Assembly: GCA_937915735.1 (NCBI GenBank)
Contig: CALGGS010000013.1
Span: 1 to 50,150 of the forward strand
Origin: an uncultured Treponema sp.
GTDB lineage: Bacteria > Spirochaetota > Spirochaetia > Treponematales > Treponemataceae
Reading direction: 5' to 3'
Length of the DNA stretch: 50,150 bases
Part shown: in pieces, positions 1 through 7,472 of the stretch
Numbering within the stretch: the first letter of the stretch is position 1
How the letters are laid out: each line of letters starts with the position of its first letter
Translations under genes and position numbers: made by a program
The notes under the pieces: model-generated
Told to the model about the DNA's origin: nothing
The model's input: only the letters and a program-made list of their open reading frames with translations
The model's database searches: none

Positions 1-35
1 GAGGCCAACGCTCTATCCAATTGAGCTAATCTCTC
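1..35 (-). tRNA. tRNA-Arg, 5' half only (cut by window edge)
   Basis: Read on the minus strand, the 35 nt give a 7-nt acceptor arm GAGAGAT, TA at positions 8-9, a D arm GCTC/GAGC closing an AATTGGATA loop, G26, anticodon-stem strand TTGGC, then loop start C-T-C where the window ends. The first anticodon base is therefore C. The TTGGC stem and the D loop resemble bacterial tRNA-Arg (CCG or CCT), but the anticodon itself is outside the window, so the amino acid is an inference. A good promoter lies directly upstream at 50-78. Confidence 0.75.
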
Positions 36-49
36 AAAATATGCTTTTT

Positions 50-78
50 AATATGACTTCAAAAGCGACAATTGTCAA
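50..78 (-). promoter_or_regulatory. promoter of the tRNA gene
   Basis: On the minus strand a perfect -35 TTGACA (73-78) is followed after 17 nt by CATATT (50-55, 4 of 6 matches to TATAAT). The predicted start is about 7 nt before the mature tRNA 5' end at 35. The -35 lies inside the palindrome GACAATTGTC, which also sits just upstream of maf on the other strand. Confidence 0.65.
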
Positions 79-95
79 TAAACACCGAGAAAAAA

Positions 96-680
96 ATGGA
101 TACACTGATACTTGCATCATCATCACCGCGAAGAAAAGAGCTGCTCGAAACAATGGGGATTCCGTTCAAAATCCATCCGGCAAACTGCGACGAAATGATT
201 CCCGAAGGAACGGAAGCGGAAGACGCGTCAAAAATAATAGCGGAAAGAAAGGTTCTTTCACTTTTAGAGATGCTCTCGGAGTCTGAAAAGAAGCAATTCA
301 TACTTGGGGCCGACACGACGGTAATATTCAACAGAAAAATCTACGGAAAACCAAAAAGCAAAGAAGAGGCGAAGTCGTTCCTGCGCAGTTTTCAAGGAAG
401 AAAGCAGGAAGTGGTGACAGGGATAGCCCTCTTCGACCCAAGAAACGGTTCCGTCGAATCGGCATCCGTATCGACATCCGTAGAATTCAAAAGCATGAGC
501 GAGGAAGATCTCGAAAGGTGCATGAACGCTGAGGAATGGAAAGATGCCGCAGGGGGGTACAAGATACAGGGGTTCTCGGCGTGCTTCATAAAAAAAATAG
601 ATGGCTCCTACAACAACGTCGTAGGCTTGCCAATCGAAGTGGTTTATGATATGTTGGTAGAACATCGTTTTGAGTTCTGA
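96..680 (+). CDS. maf: Maf-family nucleotide pyrophosphatase
   Basis: 194 residues, the usual Maf length. The family N-terminal motif ASSSPRR is at residues 7-13 and the catalytic-site GADTTV (Asp73) follows. A conserved AGGYKIQG segment lies in the C-terminal half. Maf/YhdE proteins hydrolyse non-canonical or methylated NTPs such as dTTP and UTP to monophosphates and were originally linked to septum inhibition; they are cytoplasmic. I place the start at the ATG at 96, which begins the conserved MDTLILASSS, rather than an in-frame TTG at 72. The only ribosome-site-like sequence is a weak CCGAG. The gene is divergent from the tRNA. A G6 run near 553 encodes the conserved Gly-Gly and is not a switch. 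Confidence 0.93.
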   Translation: MDTLILASSSPRRKELLETMGIPFKIHPANCDEMIPEGTEAEDASKIIAERKVLSLLEMLSESEKKQFILGADTTVIFNRKIYGKPKSKEEAKSFLRSFQGRKQEVVTGIALFDPRNGSVESASVSTSVEFKSMSEEDLERCMNAEEWKDAAGGYKIQGFSACFIKKIDGSYNNVVGLPIEVVYDMLVEHRFEF

Positions 681-780
681 ATTCAAATCAGGTGTCGGTG
701 ATTGGAAAAGGCTGTTGGCTGCATTCCAGTTGTCGAAATTTTCCGGGCCTGGAGACAGGTTGCGAGAAACAGAGATTGGT

Positions 781-802
781 GGAAAACCGAAAGGGGTTTT
801 CC
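781..802 (+). promoter_or_regulatory. stem-loop in the rpsB leader
   Basis: GGAAAACC (781-788) and GGTTTTCC (795-802) form an 8-bp perfect stem closing a GAAAGG loop. It ends 4 nt before the AAGGAG ribosome site (807-812) of rpsB, within a 138-nt leader after maf. The position suits translational control of S2 synthesis, but I do not recognise a named leader family. Confidence 0.45.
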
Positions 803-818
803 TGTGAAGGAGATGGTT

Positions 819-1691
819 ATGGCAGTAGTAACCATGAAGAATTTGCTTGAGTCTGGAGTTCATTTCGGACATCAGGTGAAACGTTGGGATCCGCGCATGA
901 AGAAGTACATCTTCGCAGAGCGCAATGGAATTCACATTATCGACTTGCAGAAGACAATCGCAGCTATCAAGGATTCATACGAAGCTGTCCGCAAGATTGT
1001 GTCTTCTGGAAAATCAGTCCTTTTCGTTGGAACAAAAAAACAGGCGCAGCAGGCCATCCAGAAAGAAGCCGAGCGCTGCGGAATGTACTATGTAAACAAC
1101 CGCTGGCTTGGTGGTATGCTTACAAACTTCTCTACAATCAAAAAATCACTTCTTAGACTCAAGAAAATTGAAAAGATGGAGGTTGACGGAACTTTCGACA
1201 ATCTCACAAAAAAAGAAGTCGCAAATCTCCAGAAAGAAAAAGCCAAGCTCGAGAAAAACTTGGGCGGTATCAAAGATATGAAAGAGCTTCCTGGAATCAT
1301 CTTCATCATCGACACACACAAAGAGCAGATTGCAGTTGCAGAAGCTCGCCGAATGGGAATTCCGGTTGTCGCTGTAGTTGACACAAACTGTAACCCAGAG
1401 GGAATTGCTTACCCAATTCCTGGTAACGACGACGCTATCCGTGCTATCTCACTCTTCACTTCTATCATCGCTAACGCAGTCGTAGAAGCTAACAATGAGG
1501 AAGGACTCAAAATCATCGAAACTCTCGGTGACGAGGACGATGTTGTTACTGACGCTTCTACAAAGAAAGATGACGAAGAAATCGTTGACTACTCAAACTA
1601 CACTCCTACTGAAGAAGATATGAGAAAGGATGAGGATGAGGACGACGAAGAAGACGACATCACAGAAGTCGACGAGTCAAAAATCAAATAA
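819..1691 (+). CDS. rpsB: 30S ribosomal protein S2
   Basis: 290 residues. It matches S2 throughout: LLESGVHFGHQ near the N-terminus, then RNGIHIIDLQKT, NRWLGGMLTNF and PVVAVVDTNCNPEG. S2 assembles late on the small-subunit body and recruits S1. The start is fixed by AAGGAG at 807-812, six bases before ATG at 819; the open frame runs further upstream to 702 but that part is not S2-like. The C-terminus carries a roughly 50-residue extension very rich in Asp and Glu, longer and more acidic than E. coli S2. It heads the rpsB-tsf-frr-uppS-cdsA-dxr run. Confidence 0.97.
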   Translation: MAVVTMKNLLESGVHFGHQVKRWDPRMKKYIFAERNGIHIIDLQKTIAAIKDSYEAVRKIVSSGKSVLFVGTKKQAQQAIQKEAERCGMYYVNNRWLGGMLTNFSTIKKSLLRLKKIEKMEVDGTFDNLTKKEVANLQKEKAKLEKNLGGIKDMKELPGIIFIIDTHKEQIAVAEARRMGIPVVAVVDTNCNPEGIAYPIPGNDDAIRAISLFTSIIANAVVEANNEEGLKIIETLGDEDDVVTDASTKKDDEEIVDYSNYTPTEEDMRKDEDEDDEEDDITEVDESKIK

Positions 1692-1698
1692 ATTTTAA

Positions 1699-1768
1699 AA
1701 CCACAAATTTCACTTATTTTCACGAATCATAAATACCTGATTAATGTTAATTTGTGAGATTCGTGGTT
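1699..1768. repeat. intergenic palindrome, CACGAATC type
   Basis: Between rpsB and tsf, a left arm at 1699-1713 (AACCACAAATTTCAC) pairs with a right arm at 1754-1768 (GTGAGATTCGTGGTT), with one mismatch and one wobble. An extra CACGAATC copy sits at 1721-1728. It has no U-tract, so it is not a classical terminator. It resembles the dispersed palindromes seen in intergenic DNA of many genomes. Confidence 0.6.
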
Positions 1769-1784
1769 ATACTTGGAGCAAATT

Positions 1785-2618
1785 ATGGCTATTACAGCAG
1801 CTGATATAAAGACTTTGAGAGAAAATACAGGAGCCGGTATGCTCGAATGCAAAAAGGCTCTCGCTGAAGCAAACGGCGACCTTGCCGCTGCAGAAAAAAT
1901 CCTCAAAGAAAAGGGTCTTGCCGCAATGGAAAAACGCTCTGACAGAGCAACTGGCGAAGGCCGTATCGTAATCAAACAGGACGGAAACAAAATCGCTATG
2001 GTCGAAGTCACTTGTGAAACAGACTTCGTTGCAAATAACGACGATTTCGTCGCTGTAGCTAACAAAGCAGCAGAAATCACACTCAAAAACGGAAAAAGCA
2101 AAGTCACTGACGAGCACAAAGCTCTCATTGACGGAATCGCCATCAAATTCCGCGAGAATATGGCAGTTCGCCGCGCTGAATACATCGAGCTTTCTTCAAA
2201 CGCAGTCGCTGGAACTTATGTTCACGGAGACAACAAAACAGGAGCTGTTGTTGTAGTTGAAGGTTCTACATCAGACGATGTCAAGACTTTCGCAAAGGAC
2301 TGCTGCTTGCACTTGGCAGCTTTCACTCCGGCTTACAACACAAGAGCTGATGTTCCAGAAAGCTACATCAATGAGCAGAAAGAAATTTTCCAGGCTCAGA
2401 TGGCTCAGGACGAAAAAATGGCTTCAAAACCAGAGAATGTTAAGGCTGGCATTTTGCAGGGCAAAATCAACAAGCACTTGGCAGAAATCTGTTTCGTAGA
2501 CCAGACTTTCGTAAAAGACGACAAGGCAACTGTGGGAAAAAAACTCGAGGAAGTTGCAAAAGCAGCAGGTGCAAAGCTTTCATTCGGAAAAATTGCACTC
2601 TTCGTTCTCGGAAAATAA
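1785..2618 (+). CDS. tsf: translation elongation factor Ts
   Basis: 277 residues. An N-terminal UBA-like domain (residues about 2-45, ADIKTLRENTGAGMLECKKAL region) is followed by the EF-Ts signature CETDFVANNDDF and the core domains. EF-Ts is the guanine-nucleotide exchange factor of EF-Tu. The start is the ATG at 1785, with GGAG at 1775-1778; the upstream in-frame ATG at 1773 precedes that ribosome site and would add four non-conserved residues. It follows rpsB across a 93-bp gap filled by a palindrome. Confidence 0.97.
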   Translation: MAITAADIKTLRENTGAGMLECKKALAEANGDLAAAEKILKEKGLAAMEKRSDRATGEGRIVIKQDGNKIAMVEVTCETDFVANNDDFVAVANKAAEITLKNGKSKVTDEHKALIDGIAIKFRENMAVRRAEYIELSSNAVAGTYVHGDNKTGAVVVVEGSTSDDVKTFAKDCCLHLAAFTPAYNTRADVPESYINEQKEIFQAQMAQDEKMASKPENVKAGILQGKINKHLAEICFVDQTFVKDDKATVGKKLEEVAKAAGAKLSFGKIALFVLGK

Positions 2619-2634
2619 AATAATCTATTTTTTG

Positions 2635-2705
2635 GCGCAGATAAAACAGATAAACACAGATAAGATAAAATAAACTTCTGTGTCTATCTGCGATAGTCTG
2701 CGTTT
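2635..2705. repeat. intergenic palindrome, CGCAGAT type
   Basis: Between tsf and frr, a left arm from about 2635 to 2664, built of CAGATA(A) units, faces a right arm 2676-2705 containing CTGTGTCTATCTGCG and GTCTGCG. The arms match in three blocks (CGCAGA, CAGATA, ACACAGA) separated by short mismatches. It differs in sequence from the palindrome before tsf. Confidence 0.6.
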
Positions 2706-2740
2706 AATATTTCTTAAAATATGGCAAAGCGGAGGAAAAT

Positions 2741-3283
2741 ATGGCATTTGACGCAAAATCCAAGATGGACAAGACTATCGAAGGTCTCAAAAATGAATTG
2801 AACACAATCCGGACAGGACGGGCTTCTGCATCCCTTTTTGATAAGGTTCGGGTCGATTATTATGGAGCAAAATCACCACTTTCACAGGTAGCTCAAATTT
2901 CAATTCCAGAGGCTCGCTCAGTCGTCATCTCTCCCTTTGACAAATCCTTAATTACAGAAATCGAAAAAGCAATTCTTGTCGCAGATTTAGGCTTGAACCC
3001 TTCAAACGACGGAAAGGTTATCCGCATTGCAATCCCAGCCCTCACAGCTGACCGCCGAAAGGAGCTTTGCAAGCAGGCAAAATCTGTAGGCGAAAACTAC
3101 AAGACAACAATCCGAAACATTCGCCGTGACGGTAACGACGATCTTAAAAAGCAGCAGAAAGCCGGTGAAATTACAGAAGACCAGCTCAAAAAAGAGACTG
3201 ACGACCTTCAGAAGCTCACCGATAAATATATCGCAGACATTCAAGGCTTGTGCGACGCAAAAGAAAAGGAGATTATGGCGTAA
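2741..3283 (+). CDS. frr: ribosome recycling factor
   Basis: 180 residues, close to the usual 185. Typical RRF features are visible: KMDKTIEGLKNELNTIRTGRAS at the N-terminus, the VRVDYYGAKSPL strand, and the long helical C-terminal arm (IRRDGNDDLKK, EKEIMA). With EF-G it splits the post-termination ribosome. GGAGG six bases upstream (GCGGAGGAAAAT) fixes the start. Elsewhere pyrH commonly sits between tsf and frr; here there is only a palindrome. Confidence 0.97.
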   Translation: MAFDAKSKMDKTIEGLKNELNTIRTGRASASLFDKVRVDYYGAKSPLSQVAQISIPEARSVVISPFDKSLITEIEKAILVADLGLNPSNDGKVIRIAIPALTADRRKELCKQAKSVGENYKTTIRNIRRDGNDDLKKQQKAGEITEDQLKKETDDLQKLTDKYIADIQGLCDAKEKEIMA

Positions 3284-3302
3284 AGGCATAAAGACGCTTA
3301 AT

Positions 3303-3345
3303 TATTTGACGCCGGTTAACGCAAAGCGTAAATCTGCGTCAAATA
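3303..3345. repeat. intergenic palindrome, GACGC/GCGTC
   Basis: Perfect 10-bp arms TATTTGACGC (3303-3312) and GCGTCAAATA (3336-3345) enclose a second smaller inverted repeat ACGC-AAA-GCGT. It fills most of the 72-bp gap between frr and uppS, which also lacks an obvious ribosome site for uppS. Confidence 0.6.
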
Positions 3346-3355
3346 TTTTCAAAAT

Positions 3356-4075
3356 ATGACTACACAAGAAATTATTGCCAGAGGTCTTCCTTGTCATGTT
3401 GCAATCATTATGGACGGGAACGGCCGTTGGGCAAAAAAACGAGGCTTACCACGAACGGCTGGGCATAAGGAAGGATTAACCTCCGCAAAGAAGATTGTCG
3501 CAGCCGCAAGTGCACTCGGAATAAAATATATAACTCTCTACACTTTCTCAACCGAAAATTGGAAGCGCGCTCAAGAAGAAGTCGGATATTTAATGGGTCT
3601 TATAAAAGGACATTTACGCGCTGAATTTGAATTTTACAAAAAAAACGGAATAAAAGTCGAACATATAGGCGATTTATCTGCCCTTCCAGAAGATGTCAGA
3701 GCAGAAATCATAAATGCAAAAAAAGACACTGAGCACTTTACGGGAACAACTTGCGTACTTGCAATAAATTACGGCAGCCGAGACGAAATTACCCGGGCAG
3801 TCAAAAAATTGATAAAAGACGGTGTTTCTGCCGAAAATATAACTGAAGAAGTAATCACAAAAAATCTTGATATTCCTGCCCTTCCCCCTGTCGATTTGAT
3901 GATACGGACTGGCGGAGAAGAAAGGCTTAGCAATTTTCTTTTGTGGCAGTGTGCCTATGCAGAGTTTGTCTTTACCGACACTCTCTGGCCAGATTACAAT
4001 GAAGATGAATTCTTTGCGGACATAGAAAAATTTCAACAGAGAAACAGACGGTTCGGAGCTGTTCCGAATCAATAA
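3356..4075 (+). CDS. uppS: isoprenyl (undecaprenyl) diphosphate synthase
   Basis: 239 residues. The cis-prenyltransferase motifs are intact: IIMDGNGRWAKKRG with catalytic Asp20, TFSTENWKR, and the C-terminal RTGGEERLSNFLLWQ plus YAEFVF. The enzyme extends farnesyl diphosphate with isopentenyl diphosphate to the C55 carrier used for peptidoglycan and surface glycans. Its product chemistry ties it to dxr, which makes the precursor, two genes downstream. No convincing Shine-Dalgarno sequence is visible before the ATG. Confidence 0.96.
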   Translation: MTTQEIIARGLPCHVAIIMDGNGRWAKKRGLPRTAGHKEGLTSAKKIVAAASALGIKYITLYTFSTENWKRAQEEVGYLMGLIKGHLRAEFEFYKKNGIKVEHIGDLSALPEDVRAEIINAKKDTEHFTGTTCVLAINYGSRDEITRAVKKLIKDGVSAENITEEVITKNLDIPALPPVDLMIRTGGEERLSNFLLWQCAYAEFVFTDTLWPDYNEDEFFADIEKFQQRNRRFGAVPNQ

Positions 4076-4078
4076 AAG

Positions 4079-4104
4079 ATTATCGGGTCAGGATGGCCGA
4101 TAAT
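4079..4104. repeat. hairpin between uppS and cdsA
   Basis: ATTATCGG (4079-4086) pairs with CCGATAAT (4097-4104). The stem extends inward by three more pairs around a bulged G to a GGA loop. No U-run follows, so termination is unlikely. Confidence 0.5.
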
Positions 4105-4144
4105 AACATACAGAAATCTTTAAAATGACAGAATTGGGGATTTT

Positions 4145-4978
4145 ATGAATAAAGTTTTGGCGAGGTTGCTTGTTTTTTTTGTCGGGCTTCCGCTAGTTAT
4201 CGCTCTCATTTATTTTAATCAGTATCATCATATTGCCCTGCATTTACTTGCCTTTGCAGGTTCTTTACTTGGCGCAAACGAGCTTTATAAGCTTTTTTCT
4301 GCTAAATTCTCGCTTCAAAGCCGTCCATTAGTTCTTATAGCGACTGTAGCTCCTGTTTTTGTCTGCGCTTTGGTCGCTTTCTTTGAGCAGAATGTTTCGT
4401 TCATCGATTACTCATTCATTTTTATGGTTCTCCTATGCATGGCTTTCGAGGTTCTGTCTGCAAAAAACTTTGAGAACTCAGTATCGCACCTTTTAACCTC
4501 AACATTTACGATTTTGTACTGCGGCTACCTCGTAAGCTTTATTACGAGAATGACAATACATGAACATTCGCGGGAATTCATCGCTTTTTTTGTTTTGATG
4601 GTCTGCATGTGTGATTCGGTCGCATGGTTTTTTGGAGTCTTGCTGGGAAAAAACAACAAGGGCTTTATAAAGGCAAGTCCCAACAAATCAATCGCCGGCT
4701 TTATAGGAGGCTTTGCAGGAACGATGGCAACCGGAGCAGCCGCTCACTATTTGTTTCCGGAGGTTTTTACAGGCTCTCTTCTAAAAATCTTAATTCTTTC
4801 GTTCTTTATCGCATTTGTCGCAATTATCGGTGATTTGCTTGAAAGCGTAATCAAGCGTTCGGTAGAAATAAAAGATTCAGGGTCAATAGTTCCTGGTCGA
4901 GGAGGCGTTCTTGACTCTTTGGACAGTCTTTTGTTCGTCGCCCCCGTTTATTATTTTGGCGTTAACTTTTTGTTTTAG
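4145..4978 (+). CDS. cdsA: phosphatidate cytidylyltransferase
   Basis: 277 residues with about seven or eight hydrophobic segments, as expected for the inner-membrane enzyme making CDP-diacylglycerol from phosphatidate and CTP. The C-terminal CdsA signature is recognisable (SVIKRSVEIKDSGSIVPGR, then GGVLDSLDSL). It departs from the usual consensus: PGRGG replaces PGHGG and D-S-L-D replaces D-R-x-D, so the family signature is somewhat diverged. GGGGA upstream supports the ATG at 4145. The stop lies 3 bp before dxr, implying coupling. Confidence 0.93.
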   Translation: MNKVLARLLVFFVGLPLVIALIYFNQYHHIALHLLAFAGSLLGANELYKLFSAKFSLQSRPLVLIATVAPVFVCALVAFFEQNVSFIDYSFIFMVLLCMAFEVLSAKNFENSVSHLLTSTFTILYCGYLVSFITRMTIHEHSREFIAFFVLMVCMCDSVAWFFGVLLGKNNKGFIKASPNKSIAGFIGGFAGTMATGAAAHYLFPEVFTGSLLKILILSFFIAFVAIIGDLLESVIKRSVEIKDSGSIVPGRGGVLDSLDSLLFVAPVYYFGVNFLF

Positions 4979-4981
4979 GAA

Positions 4982-6085
4982 ATGAAAAAGATTTTAGTTT
5001 TGGGCGCTACAGGCTCAATTGGGAAAAGTACCACAGACATTTTAAGAAATCAGCGCGACAGATTCACTTGCTGCGCTCTTACGGCGAATTCAAAAAAGAA
5101 AGAGCTTGAAGCTCTCGGAAAAGAGTTTTCCTGCCCTACCTCACTCACTTCCCTTGAAGGTATTGATGGAATCAAAAGCCTTATCGAAAAAACAAAGCCT
5201 GACATTGTCGTAAACGGAATTGCAGGAAGCGCCGGACTGGAGCCGAGTATGGCTGTTCTTGATTCGGGAAGGGATTTGGCTCTTGCGAACAAGGAAACGG
5301 TCGTTATGGCAGGCCCTTTAATGTTCGAGAAAGCAAAAAAAAGCGGTTCAAGGATTCTTCCTGTAGATAGCGAGCACTCCGCTATTTTTACGCTCGTAAA
5401 CCAGTGCAAAAAAGAGAATATCGAGAAAATTGTCATCACGGCAAGTGGCGGACCTTTCAGGACATTTCCAAGAGAAAAGCTCGCTGATGTTACTGTCGCT
5501 GACGCACTAAAGCATCCGACTTGGAACATGGGAGTTAAGATTACGATTGACTCGGCAACGCTGGGAAACAAAGGGCTTGAAGTGATTGAGGCTGTCCGGC
5601 TTTTTGATGTAAAGGCAAGTCAAGTACAGGTTGTGGTTCACCCGCAGAGCGTGATTCATTCTCTTGTCAGAACAAAGGACGGAATTGTTTACGGTCAGTT
5701 TAGCGAGCCTGATATGAAGCACCCGATTCTACAGGCTTTGGACTGGCCAGATGTAAAGGAAAGCTTTATGAAGCCCTTTGACCTGACTGATACGCCTGAC
5801 GGAAAAAGAACACTGACTTTTGAAAAGCCGCGTATGGATGACTTTCCCATGCTCGCCCTTGCTTTTATGGCGGCAGAAAAAAGCGGAAGCTACCCTATCG
5901 CCTACAATGCGGCAAATGAAATTGCAGTACAAGCCTTTATTGACGGAAGAATCGGATTTTTAGAGATTGGTGAAATGGTAAAAAAAGTCCTTGAAGGCTT
6001 TGACTGGTCAAAACCTCCAAGAGATTTGAAAGATGTTTTTGAAGCAGACAGTAAAGCAAGAGCCTACATTTCGGCGTATTTCTGA
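4982..6085 (+). CDS. dxr: 1-deoxy-D-xylulose 5-phosphate reductoisomerase
   Basis: 367 residues. The NADPH-binding GATGSIGKST is at residues 8-17, NKETVVMAG follows, and the metal-site LPVDSEHSAIF plus TASGGPFR mark the catalytic domain. It converts DXP to MEP, the committed step of the non-mevalonate isoprenoid pathway that feeds uppS. It starts 3 bp after cdsA, with AGGA abutting the ATG. Its last 22 bp overlap the convergent deaminase gene. The protease gene rseP, which often follows dxr, is not here. Confidence 0.96.
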   Translation: MKKILVLGATGSIGKSTTDILRNQRDRFTCCALTANSKKKELEALGKEFSCPTSLTSLEGIDGIKSLIEKTKPDIVVNGIAGSAGLEPSMAVLDSGRDLALANKETVVMAGPLMFEKAKKSGSRILPVDSEHSAIFTLVNQCKKENIEKIVITASGGPFRTFPREKLADVTVADALKHPTWNMGVKITIDSATLGNKGLEVIEAVRLFDVKASQVQVVVHPQSVIHSLVRTKDGIVYGQFSEPDMKHPILQALDWPDVKESFMKPFDLTDTPDGKRTLTFEKPRMDDFPMLALAFMAAEKSGSYPIAYNAANEIAVQAFIDGRIGFLEIGEMVKKVLEGFDWSKPPRDLKDVFEADSKARAYISAYF

Positions 6086-6567
6086 ACCTCATCCTCGAGA
6101 TGTTCGATTTTGATGCCGACTTCCTTGAACATTTCAAGGCTGTCAGCCTCGTCATGATAGTGCTTTTCGCAAACAACCCGTTTTATTCCGCAGTTGATGA
6201 TAAGCATTGCGCAGGTTCGGCAGGGTGTCATCTTGCAGTAAACGGTGGCACCGTCAATAGGAATTCCCCGCTTTGCCGCCTGACAGATTGCGTTTTGCTC
6301 GGCGTGAACAGTACGAACACAGTGCTGGCTTATGTTTCCGTCTGAGTGGAGCATTTTTTTCAGCAGGTGACCGACTTCATCACAATGAGGAAGCCCCGCA
6401 GGACTTCCCACATAGCCTGTAACCAAAATCTGATTATCCCGTGCAATTACGCAGCCACTTCGGCCACGGTCACAGGTTGCCCTTTTAGCGACGGTGCGGG
6501 CAACCTCCATAAAATATTCATCCCAAGTCGGGCGAATATATTTTTCTGTATTTTCAGTATTAGTCAT
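6064..6567 (-). CDS. dCMP deaminase family (ComEB-like) zinc enzyme
   Basis: 167 residues. The zinc-deaminase motifs are intact: HAEQN (His88, Glu90) and PCRTC (Cys116, Cys119). Family members deaminate dCMP to dUMP for dTTP synthesis; some are competence-associated ComEB. The start is the ATG at 6567, which overlaps the stop of the upstream channel gene by 8 bp; an in-frame GTG lies at 6585. The gene is therefore probably translated from the same mRNA as the FNT channel. Its 3' end overlaps dxr on the opposite strand. Substrate is inferred from family only. Confidence 0.9.
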   Translation of the reverse strand: MTNTENTEKYIRPTWDEYFMEVARTVAKRATCDRGRSGCVIARDNQILVTGYVGSPAGLPHCDEVGHLLKKMLHSDGNISQHCVRTVHAEQNAICQAAKRGIPIDGATVYCKMTPCRTCAMLIINCGIKRVVCEKHYHDEADSLEMFKEVGIKIEHLEDEVQKYAEM

Positions 6568-7357
6568 CTTCGTATCCACGAACACTCTTTAAATAGGCAA
6601 GATAATAGCCGCCACCAACAAAAAGCGAGCCACCAACTAAATTTCCAAGCGTAACAGGAAGCAAATTCCACAAGAATCCGAGAATTGAAATGTGTCCGGG
6701 CCAGCCATAAACATATTGAGCGAGCATACCTGCCGGAATGAAGTACATATTTGCGACACAGTGCTCAAAGCCACACGCTACAAAAAGGTAAATTGGCAAA
6801 TAAAGCGCGATGATTCTTCCGCTCAACTCTTCGGCGGCGTAACTTGCCCAAACAGCGATACAAACCAAAACATTACAGAGAATGCCTTTGATGAAGCCGT
6901 CCATAAAAGGTATGTTGGCCTTTACAGACGCCGTATTTACTACAGTTCGGACCAACTCACCCTCGTAAAGAGAAAGGACATGCCCAAAATTTGCGAAAGC
7001 GGCAATTAAAAAGCTGCCGACTAAATTTCCAAGATAGACGATGACAAGATTTTTTACAAAATCAGTCCATGGAATTTGTTTGTCAAGGACAGGTATAAAA
7101 AGCAGGCAGTTGCCAGTAAAAAGCTCGCCGCCTGCAATAATTACCATTGCAAGTCCAATCGGAAAGATTAAACCGCTCATGACCCGTCCCAAAGCAACAG
7201 GAACAACCCCGCATGAAACAATCTGGCTTCCAAGTCCGCCGAGAGCGATGAATGCTCCGGCGAAGATTCCAAGGATAAAGGTTTTAAAAACCGGCTGTTC
7301 TACTTTTGTAGAACCCATTAAAGAATAAAGTTTGATAATTTCTGAAGGCAAATGCAT
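6560..7357 (-). CDS. formate/nitrite transporter (FNT) family channel
   Basis: 265 residues, six hydrophobic spans. FNT signature stretches are present: GGELFTGN at the first broken helix, GILCNVLVCIAVW, and GFEHCVANMYF carrying the central histidine. The family forms pentameric inner-membrane channels for formate, nitrite or hydrosulfide. Formate export is plausible in a fermenter, but no pyruvate-formate lyase gene is adjacent to support the substrate. AGGA nine bases upstream supports the ATG at 7357, and a strong promoter lies at 7393-7421. Confidence 0.93.
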   Translation of the reverse strand: MHLPSEIIKLYSLMGSTKVEQPVFKTFILGIFAGAFIALGGLGSQIVSCGVVPVALGRVMSGLIFPIGLAMVIIAGGELFTGNCLLFIPVLDKQIPWTDFVKNLVIVYLGNLVGSFLIAAFANFGHVLSLYEGELVRTVVNTASVKANIPFMDGFIKGILCNVLVCIAVWASYAAEELSGRIIALYLPIYLFVACGFEHCVANMYFIPAGMLAQYVYGWPGHISILGFLWNLLPVTLGNLVGGSLFVGGGYYLAYLKSVRGYEDD

Positions 7358-7392
7358 ATTAAAATCCTAAAAAGTTGTATTATGTTAACAAA

Positions 7393-7421
7393 ATTCTAGC
7401 ATTTTAAGATTGTCGGGTCAA
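7393..7421 (-). promoter_or_regulatory. promoter of the FNT channel gene
   Basis: Minus strand: -35 TTGACC (7416-7421), 17-nt spacer, -10 TAGAAT (7393-7398); each hexamer matches 5 of 6. The predicted transcript has a leader of about 29 nt containing AGGA. This is one of the best sigma-70-type matches in the window. Confidence 0.75.
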
Positions 7422-7472
7422 GAGCGATACACTTATTCTTTATCGTAAAAATCACATATTCTATTGTAAATA

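Noticed and set aside
545..560. G6 run in maf as a phase-variation tract
   Set aside because: It encodes the conserved AGGY motif and the frame is intact; runs of six are expected by chance.
264..935. Long open frame on the minus strand opposite maf and the rpsB start
   Set aside because: It has no recognisable motif and lies opposite two clearly coding genes; it is a shadow frame.
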